From Candidatus Izemoplasmatales bacterium (GTDB taxonomy: Bacteria; Bacillota_I; Bacilli_A; Izemoplasmatales; Hujiaoplasmataceae), in NCBI GenBank assembly GCA_028691335.1, contig JAQUZK010000071.1:1-6884 (forward strand): 6,884 bases of DNA. Direction: 5' to 3'. Position 1 is the stretch's first letter, and every line of letters begins with the position of its first letter. This document shows positions 1-5,726 of this stretch, in pieces. Under the pieces are notes generated by a model that was not told the origin of the DNA, did not search any database, and saw only the letters and a program-made list of their open reading frames with translations. The translations under genes were made by a program, and so were the position numbers.

Positions 1-32
1 GACTCCTGATGATAGTGATCTGGAGTCTTTTT
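1..32 (+). terminator. Rho-independent terminator of a gene left of the window
   Basis: GACTCC (1-6) pairs with GGAGTC (22-27). Three more pairs, GAT with ATC (8-10 and 18-20), form inside after a T/T mismatch. The stem is followed directly by TTTTTATTTT. This is the classic intrinsic terminator layout, and the stem may continue past the left edge. It should end transcription of a plus-strand gene outside the window, so the next gene probably needs its own promoter. Confidence 0.8.
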
Positions 33-49
33 ATTTTACTTATATACTC

Positions 50-77
50 TTGAAAACTATTTACTTTATATTATAGT
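50..77 (+). promoter_or_regulatory. Weak sigma-A-like promoter candidate before the symE remnant
   Basis: TTGAAA (50-55) and TATAGT (72-77) are separated by 16 bases, close to the TTGACA/TATAAT consensus. A second candidate is an extended -10, TG-T-TATAAT, at 94-102. Both lie at or inside the 5' end of the symE-like reading frame. They would therefore give a transcript starting within the remnant, which suits transcription of the downstream 159-residue gene better than full-length SymE. The call is by motif only, in very AT-rich DNA. Confidence 0.3.
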
Positions 78-78
78 A

Positions 79-351
79 ATGAATTTAGAGATGTGTTATA
101 ATTTTATAAAAAACATAGTGGGTAGAGAAAATTATACTCCAGTTTAAACTTTATTACTAAAAGATAAATGGCTAGAAGAAGCAGGCTTCAAAGCTGGAGA
201 GTATATAGAAGTAAATATAGAAAATGAAGTAATAACAATTATAAAAACAACTCCACCTAAAACAAAAGAAAAAGAGCCTCTCAAAGAGAAGGTTAAAAAA
301 CTCGATAAGAAGCAAAAAGCAAAATTAGCTAATTTAATTGATAAATTATAA
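79..351 (+). pseudogene. symE: SymE-type toxin-like gene, interrupted by an in-frame stop
   Basis: The frame ending at TAA 349-351 reads through a recognisable SymE-family (AbrB-like fold) core: KDKWLEEAGFKAGEYIEV followed by a VITIIK strand. A Lys-rich tail ends in KLANLIDKL, like clostridial SymE proteins. Upstream in the same frame, CYNF...GRENYTPV matches the usual N-terminal part, but a TAA at 145-147 falls between YTPV and TLLLKDKW, where family members have a residue such as Lys or Ile. One AAA-to-TAA change would explain it. No ATG, GTG or TTG lies between that stop and the WLEEAGF core, so a shortened functional product is unlikely. SymE proteins are SOS-linked type I toxins in E. 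coli and plain AbrB-like proteins elsewhere. No clear ribosome binding site precedes ATG 79 or ATG 91, so the original start is uncertain. The remnant ends 18 bases before the next gene, suggesting a former two-gene operon. Confidence 0.72.
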
Positions 352-369
352 TAATGGGAGGCATAAAAT

Positions 370-849
370 ATGGACAGCATATTTAGTAATTTTCTTAATC
401 AAGTTTTAGATGAATCAAAGGCCTTTGTTACAGAACTTGATTCTTATCTTGCAGAGCACAGATGTAAAAGAATGATAAAACCCGCTGCAAAGGGCTATCT
501 TGTCACATATACGTTGCCTGACAGCGGAAAGTCGCTGTTGAATTTTGTTTTCAGAAAAGGATGTGTCAAAGTAAGAGTTTATGCAGCACACGTTTCGGAG
601 TATGAAAATATTATTGAGGCATTTCCTGAAAAAACGAAAAAAGAAATTGCGACTGCTCTTGATTGCAAAAAACTCACAGGGAAAACTTGTAGTCCAACGT
701 GTCCAGCAGGATATGTCTTCGTAATGGACGGTGTAAAGTATAAAAAATGCAGGAGTATGGCTTTTCTTCCAGCACTTAACGTAGAAAACAATCCTGTTAT
801 TCGTAAAATGATCGAGGAAGAGCTTCGATTTGTCAGTTTGAACATTTAG
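370..849 (+). CDS. Conserved-looking hypothetical protein with a C-terminal cysteine cluster
   Basis: This is a 159-residue soluble protein without signal peptide or membrane segments. The start is well supported: GGGAGG at 356-361 lies 8 bases before ATG 370. The N-terminal half (about 1-95) has an alpha/beta look, with a NFVFRKG-VKVRVY strand pair at about 58-71 that faintly recalls small DUF1801/YdhG-like folds; that link is weak. The C-terminal half holds Cys99, Cys107, Cys111 and Cys127 around a TCSPTCPAGYVF motif, followed by a helix containing ENNPVIRKMIEEEL. The cysteines could bind metal or form disulfides; this is inference. Similar proteins are, to my recollection, common as unnamed ORFs in gut Clostridia, but I cannot assign a function. 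Composition differs from the genes to the right: positions 481-540 have 32 G/C of 60, against 13 of 60 at 4681-4740 in the kinase gene. That suggests recent transfer together with the symE remnant just upstream. Confidence 0.8.
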   Translation: MDSIFSNFLNQVLDESKAFVTELDSYLAEHRCKRMIKPAAKGYLVTYTLPDSGKSLLNFVFRKGCVKVRVYAAHVSEYENIIEAFPEKTKKEIATALDCKKLTGKTCSPTCPAGYVFVMDGVKYKKCRSMAFLPALNVENNPVIRKMIEEELRFVSLNI

Positions 850-957
850 ATATATCGGTTTATTGATATACTTCTTATTTTTGTACTTATTTTGAATATT
901 TACTATTAGGCTATCCTTATATGTATATTGAATTAAGCTGTCCGGAGAATAATTAAA

Positions 958-984
958 CCGTACGTAGTAAAAAAAGCCGTACGG
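958..984. repeat. GC-rich inverted repeat (CCGTACG)
   Basis: CCGTACG (958-964) pairs with CGTACGG (978-984) around a 13-base A-rich loop. The right arm is part of CCGTACGG, itself a perfect 8-base palindrome, so the two arms are also direct copies of CCGTACG. The site stands out in otherwise AT-rich surroundings. There is no T-tract after it, so it is not a standard terminator. It could be a protein binding site or a scar of a mobile element. Confidence 0.5.
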
Positions 985-1323
985 AAATTGTATTAAAATT
1001 GGTAGTTTCTGCCTTCTTGATTATACCTATTTTATTCCAATATCAAATTAGCTCTAAATCTTGCGATTTGTCCGTTTTTAAAGAATAGACTATTTTATTT
1101 TATTTGAGTAAAACACAAGAATACTTACTAATTTTCTGCGATTTTATACTATTTTTTAAGTGTTTTTTAGTGTTGTATATTGCTTAGACCGTGGTGTGGA
1201 TTTGAACTTTTTTATAGGGTAACAGACGATGAAAACCGAACTAACAAAAGGAAAAGCGGAATAATCTTATCTTAAAACTGAGTTGGAATGATTTAAAGGC
1301 TAAAATTTTCATTTTATACTTCT

Positions 1324-1332
1324 TGTTATAAT
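1324..1332 (+). promoter_or_regulatory. Extended -10 promoter candidate
   Basis: TG-T-TATAAT at 1324-1332 is a perfect extended -10 element. No good -35 lies at 16-18 bases; TTTTCA at 1306-1311 is 15 bases away. If used, transcription would start near 1339 and run into the structured leader at 1450-1535. Confidence 0.35.
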
Positions 1333-1359
1333 GAAATTATACAGATAATTGTTTTGCTA

Positions 1360-1386
1360 TTGTTTAAATAAAAAAAATGTTATAGT
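1360..1386 (+). promoter_or_regulatory. Second promoter candidate for the lipoprotein leader
   Basis: TTGTTT (1360-1365) and TATAGT (1381-1386) are 15 bases apart. The -10 is preceded by TG-T (1378-1380), making an extended -10 that can work with a poor -35. An overlapping TATAAA at 1386-1391 is a possible alternative. Start of transcription would be near 1393, giving a leader of about 130 bases before the T-tract at 1519-1525. Confidence 0.35.
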
Positions 1387-1392
1387 ATAAAT

Positions 1393-1535
1393 GTTGAAAT
1401 AGTGTTAGATGATGAAAAATGTAAAATGAATGATAAGAACCTATTTACCATAACCTCATTTAATAAAAGATTGATATCTATAAAATTACCATCGATGAGG
1501 TTATAAAAACTACATCGGTTTTTTTATTTTTATTT
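1393..1535 (+). promoter_or_regulatory. Attenuator-like structured leader or small terminated RNA
   Basis: ATAACCTCAT (1450-1459) is perfectly complementary to ATGAGGTTAT (1495-1504), a 10-bp stem with a 35-base loop. The right arm overlaps the left arm of a second stem, ATCGATG (1491-1497) with CATCGGT (1513-1519, including one G-U pair), which is followed by a run of seven T and a longer T-rich stretch. The two stems cannot form together, which is the usual geometry of an antiterminator and a terminator. I do not recognise a known riboswitch or T-box core. A 26-codon frame without a ribosome binding site (ATG 1426 to TAA 1504-1506) crosses the region and ends inside the stem; it could be a leader peptide but is weak. 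The lipoprotein gene begins 66 bases after this region. A free-standing small RNA is the alternative. Confidence 0.4.
1491..1535 (+). terminator. Intrinsic terminator in the lipoprotein leader
   Basis: The stem ATCGATG (1491-1497) with CATCGGT (1513-1519) has a 15-base loop and leads into TTTTTTT and then TATTTTTATTTTTATT-like sequence. The five-pair core CGATG/CATCG is short, so its strength is moderate. It would stop transcription before the gene at 1602 unless the competing 1450-1459/1495-1504 pairing forms. Confidence 0.5.
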
Positions 1536-1601
1536 TTATTATGTTTTGAACCAAGTATTGATGGCTATGATTATGGTTTTAATTTCGTTGGAGGTTAAAT
1601 A

Positions 1602-3017
1602 ATGTATAAGTATAATAAAAAAATAGCAATTCTATTTATATTATATTGTTTCATGTTTGTTTTTGCAGCTTGTTCAAACTCAGGATCTAATCATGATGTT
1701 GTTTTTATCATTGATGATTCTTTAGATAATGTTGTTATTAAAGTCAAAGATGGAGAGAAAGTTGAGAAAATTGATGATCCAAAGATTGGCGATTTTCAAT
1801 TTCTTGGATGGTATAGTTCCAATAACTTTTATGAAGAATTTGACTTTGATCAAGAAATTAAGAAAAATACAAATATTTATGCGAAATTTAGCTATTTTGA
1901 GTTAGGAAAAGAAAATTATATTGCTTTTAAGGAAGATGGATTATACGGATTTATGTTGCCGACAGGCGAAATTGTCATAGAAGCAAATTATGATAGAGTT
2001 GAGCCTTTCCGATACGGTTATGCTCTAGTTACAAAAGATAATAAGGTGAGTTTCATAGATGTTTTGGGAAATGAGTTTTCTGAATGGTATCAAGATTATT
2101 CAACATTAACAATAGGATACGTACAGTTTTCAAAAGATGGAATAAGCAAGTTATATGTTGGGGACAATATAACTAAAATGATTGATGAACAAGGAGAAGT
2201 TCTCTTTCAGATTGATAGTAACGAAGATATAAGAGTAGAGCATATATCTTTTTATGAAAATGGACTCATACCGATAACAGTGTTTGATGAAGAAGATGAT
2301 AGAAATGAATGTGTATTCTATGACTCAAATGGTGAAATTGCAATTGAAGGGAATTATCTTGCTTGTTCAATATTTAGTGAAGGTATAGCAGCGGTTAAAA
2401 TTGAATCAGAAATTATTGATTCAGTTGGAACTAGATCTCATTATGTATTTATTAATACAGTTGGAGAAATCATTTTTGAAACTGATATATCAGAATTGTA
2501 TTTAATGTTTGATGGGATAAAACCAACCTTATTTAAAGAAGGTTATGCTATAGGTAGAGTTTTAGGGCAATTAGGGGATGAGTCTATTCAAACTAGATAT
2601 GTAGTAATTGATAAGCAAGGCAATATTGTAGTTGATTTTGATAATGATATTCCAGTTGATGTAAGTGATGGCTATGTCTTAACGAAAAATAACGATAATT
2701 ATTATGCTATTTATGATTTAGATGGAAATTTGATTATGGGTTATTCGAATCAGTATGGCGGTTATCAATACTATTCCTCAACAATTTCTGATGGGGTTGT
2801 TGTTTTGAAAAATAACTTAGATATGTATGGTGCAGTTGATGTAAGTACTGGGAATATTATAATAGACTTTGAATATGAAGAATTAATGATGTTTATTGAT
2901 GGATACGCAGTTGCTAAAAAGGACGGATTGTATGGAGTTATTGATAAAGATAATAATATTATTGTAGATTTTAGTTATGAAGATATGTATTCGGTTGCTA
3001 GAACTTTGGTTAAATAA
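1602..3017 (+). CDS. Predicted lipoprotein with Listeria-Bacteroides repeat and WG-type repeats
   Basis: This is a 471-residue exported protein. The start is set by GGAGG at 1590-1594, 7 bases before ATG 1602. Residues 1-23 form a lipoprotein signal peptide (basic YKYNKK, hydrophobic core, then VFAAC) with Cys24 as the predicted lipidated residue, followed by a short Ser/Asn linker. Residues 33-96 match the Listeria-Bacteroides (InlB B-repeat/Flg_new) pattern: a central DGEKV, then FLGWY at 67-71, FDFDQEI and a closing NIYAKF. From about 103 to the end there is a series of WG-type repeats, recognisable as DGLYGFM...GEIVIEANYD near the start, DMYGAVD...GNIIIDFEYE late, and KDGLYGVID...NNIIVDFSYE at the C-terminus. 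They are acidic and carry Tyr in place of the usual Trp. The protein is probably anchored outside the membrane and may bind a surface partner; its ligand is unknown. It stands alone, with a terminator after it and an attenuator-like leader before it. Confidence 0.85.
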   Translation: MYKYNKKIAILFILYCFMFVFAACSNSGSNHDVVFIIDDSLDNVVIKVKDGEKVEKIDDPKIGDFQFLGWYSSNNFYEEFDFDQEIKKNTNIYAKFSYFELGKENYIAFKEDGLYGFMLPTGEIVIEANYDRVEPFRYGYALVTKDNKVSFIDVLGNEFSEWYQDYSTLTIGYVQFSKDGISKLYVGDNITKMIDEQGEVLFQIDSNEDIRVEHISFYENGLIPITVFDEEDDRNECVFYDSNGEIAIEGNYLACSIFSEGIAAVKIESEIIDSVGTRSHYVFINTVGEIIFETDISELYLMFDGIKPTLFKEGYAIGRVLGQLGDESIQTRYVVIDKQGNIVVDFDNDIPVDVSDGYVLTKNNDNYYAIYDLDGNLIMGYSNQYGGYQYYSSTISDGVVVLKNNLDMYGAVDVSTGNIIIDFEYEELMMFIDGYAVAKKDGLYGVIDKDNNIIVDFSYEDMYSVARTLVK

Positions 3018-3067
3018 ATTAGTATCTTTTTAAGTGTTTTTTGTATAGAAAAAGAAATGGATTTTTA

Positions 3068-3105
3068 AAAAAATCGATTATGATTAAATTCATAGTCGAT
3101 TTTTT
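3068..3105. terminator. Bidirectional terminator between convergent genes
   Basis: A 16-bp stem, AAAAAATCGATTATGA (3068-3083) with TCATAGTCGATTTTTT (3090-3105), has one G-U pair and a 6-base loop TTAAAT. It gives a T run on both strands, so it can terminate the lipoprotein gene (+) and the C-GCAxxG-C-C gene (-), which converge here with about 100 bases between their stops. Confidence 0.8.
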
Positions 3106-3118
3106 AAATTCATTTTGT

Positions 3119-3508
3119 TTAGTTTTCTTTTTTGTACTTATCAATAATTTCTTTTAATGTTTTATAAGTGATATCAATTGTATTGTGGCAACCTATGTCT
3201 TCTTTTCTAAAATTAGGTTTAATCTTACTACAATCAACAGATTGAAACTTATCTTGACATTTATCTAAGAATTCAATAGTAGCTTCTTTTAAGAAATTAT
3301 TTTTATTAAAAATGTATGATAGTGTAGCTATTCCACCAGTAATAGCTCCACAAACTAGTTCTTTTGACATACCTCCACCAAAACCTTTTATTAATGAGAT
3401 ACTTTCATTAGATAATTCTAAATTGTATTCTTCGTTAGCCATTAAGAGAATGGTTTCTGCACAATTAAGCTTTTGATTGATATAATATTTTTCTATTAAT
3501 TTATTCAT
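3119..3508 (-). CDS. C-GCAxxG-C-C family protein
   Basis: This 129-residue protein matches the C-GCAxxG-C-C family (PF09719/TIGR01909 type) by order and spacing of its signatures. They are LNCAE with Cys16, a FGGGM motif at 43-47, VCGAITGG with Cys53 at 52-59, then Cys84, Cys93 in VDCSKIKP, and Cys107. The family's biochemical role is not settled; the conserved cysteines suggest redox or metal binding, and members often sit beside oxidoreductases. The length is usual for the family, and there is no signal peptide. The ribosome binding site GGAG (3518-3521, minus strand) overlaps the stop codon of the upstream epimerase gene, and the intergenic gap is only 12 bases. The two genes should therefore be co-transcribed and perhaps translationally coupled. 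Transcription ends at the 3068-3105 hairpin. Confidence 0.85.
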   Translation of the reverse strand: MNKLIEKYYINQKLNCAETILLMANEEYNLELSNESISLIKGFGGGMSKELVCGAITGGIATLSYIFNKNNFLKEATIEFLDKCQDKFQSVDCSKIKPNFRKEDIGCHNTIDITYKTLKEIIDKYKKEN

Positions 3509-3520
3509 AATAATTTTCTC

Positions 3521-4438
3521 CTATTTAAACCAATTTAAGGTGTTATTTATAGTTGTTTCAATGGGTGTAGGTATTACTTTTAAATCTTCTATCATTATTT
3601 TGTTGTCAAAGTTGTGTGGGGTAAGAAGAGCGTTTATCATTACTTTTAATTTTGGGAAAACATGTGTGGTACATTTAATAACGAAAAGAGGAATTTTTAT
3701 AAGTATAATTTTCTTGTTTAAACTTGCAGAAATTAATTTATATATTTCTTTTAGTGTCAAGTATTTATTGCTTATAATACAAGAGCCTACAAATTGAAGG
3801 TTAATTGCGGAAATTATGGATTTGCAAACATCTTGAACATCCACAAAGTTGTAACCCCCGTTAAAATATGGTAGAATCCTTTTTTTTAGAGTTTTTTTAA
3901 TGTGTTTTCCTACTTGAGAGGGTTTATAGTCATTTATACCAATAACAGCTGATGGGTATAAAATAGCTGCTTTAATTTTATTTTGGTTAATCAGTTCAGT
4001 TAAATATAAAGTAGCCTTTGCTTTATATTTTTGGTAGTAACCACTTAAATCTTCTAGGATAATTTTTGTTTGTTCATTAACAAGATATTTGTCTCCATTA
4101 AATACATCGGTTGAAGAGGTATAGACTAAGTAAACATTTTTTTCTACACAGAAATTAGCTATAGTTATTAATCCATCATAATTTATTTCTTTAGTCATTT
4201 TTTCTTGTAAGTTATCTAAGTTGATATAAGCTGCTAAATGGATTAGAACATCATTTTTTTCTATATGTTTATTTAAAAAGTCATATGAAAAAACATCTCC
4301 TATAATAGTTTTTTCTTTGAATTCAATGATAGATTTTTGCATTCTTCTAGCAAGTATGCGAAAATCTATATTATTATCATTTAATTGTTTTACTAAGTTA
4401 TTGCCTATGTGTCCAGAGGCACCTGTGATATAGATCAT
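3521..4438 (-). CDS. NAD(P)-dependent epimerase/reductase-like protein (extended SDR)
   Basis: This is an extended short-chain dehydrogenase/reductase of 305 residues if ATG 4438 is used. Visible signatures, in that numbering, are the Rossmann loop TGASGHIG (5-12), GDV after the third strand (47-49), HLAA (67-70), the YTSST active-site strand (106-110) and the catalytic YxxxK, Tyr135 and Lys139. A conserved NFVDVQDV segment near residue 197 is typical of the DFR/3-beta-HSD-like branch. It probably oxidises or reduces a hydroxyl or keto group using NAD(P)(H); the substrate cannot be told, as the C-terminal half is divergent. Start choice: an upstream ATG at 4444 would add two residues (Met-Glu), but the AAGGAAG Shine-Dalgarno lies only 2 bases from it and about 8 from ATG 4438. 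It is the first gene of a two-gene operon with the C-GCAxxG-C-C protein, which may be a redox partner (inference). Confidence 0.85.
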   Translation of the reverse strand: MIYITGASGHIGNNLVKQLNDNNIDFRILARRMQKSIIEFKEKTIIGDVFSYDFLNKHIEKNDVLIHLAAYINLDNLQEKMTKEINYDGLITIANFCVEKNVYLVYTSSTDVFNGDKYLVNEQTKIILEDLSGYYQKYKAKATLYLTELINQNKIKAAILYPSAVIGINDYKPSQVGKHIKKTLKKRILPYFNGGYNFVDVQDVCKSIISAINLQFVGSCIISNKYLTLKEIYKLISASLNKKIILIKIPLFVIKCTTHVFPKLKVMINALLTPHNFDNKIMIEDLKVIPTPIETTINNTLNWFK

Positions 4439-4446
4439 TTCCATCT

Positions 4447-4453
4447 TCCTTCC
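4447..4453 (-). promoter_or_regulatory. Ribosome binding site deciding the epimerase start
   Basis: On the minus strand the sequence reads GGAAGGA then AG and ATG GAA ATG. The AGGA core is 2 bases from the first ATG (4444) and 8 from the second (4438). Normal spacing favours the second, which begins Met-Ile-Tyr-Ile-Thr-Gly, the common start of this family. Confidence 0.55.
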
Positions 4454-4463
4454 AACGAAATTA

Positions 4464-4472
4464 ATTATAACA
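4464..4472 (-). promoter_or_regulatory. Extended -10 promoter of the epimerase operon
   Basis: Read on the minus strand, TG-T-TATAAT occupies 4472 down to 4464, a perfect extended -10. No good -35 is visible at the usual distance, which extended -10 promoters tolerate. Transcription would start about 15 bases before the epimerase ATG. Confidence 0.5.
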
Positions 4473-4498
4473 CCGTTTTATTTTTATAAAAATATTTA

Positions 4499-4528
4499 TT
4501 TATAATTTTTATTAATCTATTGTATAAT
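4499..4528 (+). promoter_or_regulatory. Promoter candidate of the PfkB-family kinase gene
   Basis: A perfect TATAAT at 4523-4528 has a weak TTTATA (4499-4504) 18 bases upstream. The predicted start near 4535 leaves a short leader with AGGAGG at 4546-4551. It is divergent from the epimerase promoter, the two -10 boxes being about 54 bases apart, so one regulator could act on both. Confidence 0.45.
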
Positions 4529-4560
4529 TATAGAGTAAGTATTTTAGGAGGTTAGAAGAG

Positions 4561-5691
4561 ATGGATTATAAAAAATTAGATTTAATAAAAGAATTGAATA
4601 TGAAAAACCCTAAATTGTTAAAACTTTTAATTGGTTTTGATGGCTTCGTTGATGAAATCATTCATGTCGTTGACAAAAGAATTGATAGCGAAAGTTTTAA
4701 AAGAATTGATACAATTGAAGATTTAGCAAATAGAATTAAAAAAGCTAGTGGTCTTTCTACAAATATAGAATTAGTTCCGATGGTAAAAAAAATCGGGGGT
4801 AACGGACCGATAATGTGTAACGCGATGAGTAAAGCTGTTGATGATATCATTTATATTGGGTCACTAGGATACCCTACTATAAATGATGTATTTCATTCTT
4901 TAGAAGAAAAAGTTAAACTCTATACCATTGAGAATCCTGGACACTCAGATGCTTTAGAATTTGATGATGGGAAGCTTATTCTTGGCAAGATGAATTCTTT
5001 AGCAAATGTTACTTATGAACAATTAATATCAGTTGTAAAAGAAGAAGACTTGAAAAATATGATTTCAGAAGCGGATATGTTCGCTACAGTTAATTGGTCC
5101 ATGTTACCAAATATGACTGATTTATGGAGGAAGTTATTGAAAAATATAATTTCTTCATTACCTAAGAAGAATGTAAGACCATTTATGTTTGTAGATTTAG
5201 CCGATCCAGAAAAAAGAGAAAAACACGAAATAGTAGAAGCTTTAAATCTATTAAAAGAATTTAATTGTTATTTCCGAGTTGTACTCGGATTAAATAAAAA
5301 AGAAGCCTATGATGTGGCTAATGTGTTAGATTTATTTGATGATTCAAGTTTAAAAAACATGCAAGTATCATTAGAAGATTTAAACCAAGCGATGTTTGAG
5401 TATTTGGATATTTATTCAGTAGTTATTCATCCAGTTGATAGGTCTTGTTGTGTGGTTGATGGAGTTTTTTATGAAGAGACAGGTCCTTATGTGGAAAAAC
5501 CTAAATTAACAACTGGTGCTGGAGATAACTTTAATGCAGGGTTTATGTTAGGTATGTTATTAGGATTGAAGCCTGATTTAGCACTTTTAACGGGTATGTC
5601 AACTAGCGGTTTTTATGTTAGAAACGCTAGAAGTCCTAAGTTTGATGAACTCATAGCATTTATCGGAGATTGGCATGAAAATTTAATCTAA
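4561..5691 (+). CDS. PfkB/ribokinase-family carbohydrate kinase
   Basis: This 376-residue protein belongs to the PfkB (ribokinase-like) superfamily, which phosphorylates sugars, nucleosides or related alcohols with ATP in the cytoplasm. The N-terminal strand LLIGFDGFVDEI (22-33) provides the substrate-side Asp and Gly. GGNGP (79-83) is the conserved substrate/lid motif. TTGAGDNFNAGF (317-328) is the PfkB C-terminal signature, with Asp322 the expected catalytic base and GAGD the anion hole. It is longer than ribokinase or 1-phosphofructokinase (about 300-310 residues), with extra sequence in the first 80 residues and in the middle, so its substrate cannot be read from family resemblance. AGGAGG at 4546-4551, 9 bases before ATG 4561, supports the start. 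It appears to be a single-gene unit with its own promoter and a strong terminator just after the stop. Confidence 0.85.
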   Translation: MDYKKLDLIKELNMKNPKLLKLLIGFDGFVDEIIHVVDKRIDSESFKRIDTIEDLANRIKKASGLSTNIELVPMVKKIGGNGPIMCNAMSKAVDDIIYIGSLGYPTINDVFHSLEEKVKLYTIENPGHSDALEFDDGKLILGKMNSLANVTYEQLISVVKEEDLKNMISEADMFATVNWSMLPNMTDLWRKLLKNIISSLPKKNVRPFMFVDLADPEKREKHEIVEALNLLKEFNCYFRVVLGLNKKEAYDVANVLDLFDDSSLKNMQVSLEDLNQAMFEYLDIYSVVIHPVDRSCCVVDGVFYEETGPYVEKPKLTTGAGDNFNAGFMLGMLLGLKPDLALLTGMSTSGFYVRNARSPKFDELIAFIGDWHENLI

Positions 5692-5725
5692 AAAAATAAA
5701 GGAGCCGACGGCTCCTTTAAGTTTT
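5691..5725. terminator. Strong bidirectional terminator between kinase and ferritin genes
   Basis: AAAGGAGCC (5698-5706) pairs perfectly with GGCTCCTTT (5710-5718) around the loop GAC. Plus-strand transcripts end in TTTAAGTTTT. Minus-strand transcripts end in TTTATTTTTTT, from the A-rich stretch 5691-5700. Both flanking stops lie within 10 bases, so one hairpin serves both convergent genes. Confidence 0.92.
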
Positions 5726-5726
5726 A

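Larger units (their letters stand above)
850..1601. other. Long intergenic region without a convincing gene
   Basis: I find no supported protein gene here on either strand; frames are broken by frequent stops and lack ribosome binding sites. A weak 6-bp AT hairpin, TATATC/GATATA at 851-856 and 865-870, follows the 159-residue gene and could be a poor terminator. Around 1180-1260 the frames read short protein-like pieces (for example MKTELTKGKAE then stop from ATG 1229), possibly the worn end of a transferred gene, but nothing can be named. The part from about 1320 onward holds promoter candidates and a structured leader, listed separately. Just before the lipoprotein gene there is a loose TTGAAC (1545-1550) to TATGGT pairing with about 20 bases between, too wide to be a confident promoter. 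Confidence 0.6.

Noticed and set aside
144..380. Minus-strand 78-residue hydrophobic open frame
   Set aside because: It is the antisense of the symE-like core, has no ribosome binding site, and its hydrophobicity follows from the Lys/Glu-rich sense frame.
579..845. Minus-strand 88-residue open frame
   Set aside because: It lies wholly antisense to the well-supported 370-849 gene and has no ribosome binding site or family resemblance.
1229..1264. Short MKTELTKGKAE peptide as a recombinase or transposase remnant
   Set aside because: Too short and without neighbouring homologous sequence; no mobile-element ends or target duplications could be seen.
1495..1515. Resemblance of GAGGTTATAAAAACTA to the tail of a preQ1 riboswitch
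   Set aside because: The upstream stem-loop and conserved loop residues of preQ1-I are missing, and the downstream gene is a lipoprotein, not a queuosine gene.
1154..3044. Shared 16-base TTTTTAAGTGTTTTTT at about 1155-1170 and 3029-3044
   Set aside because: It is low-complexity T-rich sequence and flanking bases do not match, so it is not evidence of a mobile element.
3540..3797. Plus-strand 85-residue hydrophobic open frame
   Set aside because: It is antisense to the C-terminal part of the SDR gene, whose own frame has clear family motifs.
4662..4850. Minus-strand 62-residue open frame
   Set aside because: It is antisense to the kinase gene, including its GGNGP motif, so it is a shadow.
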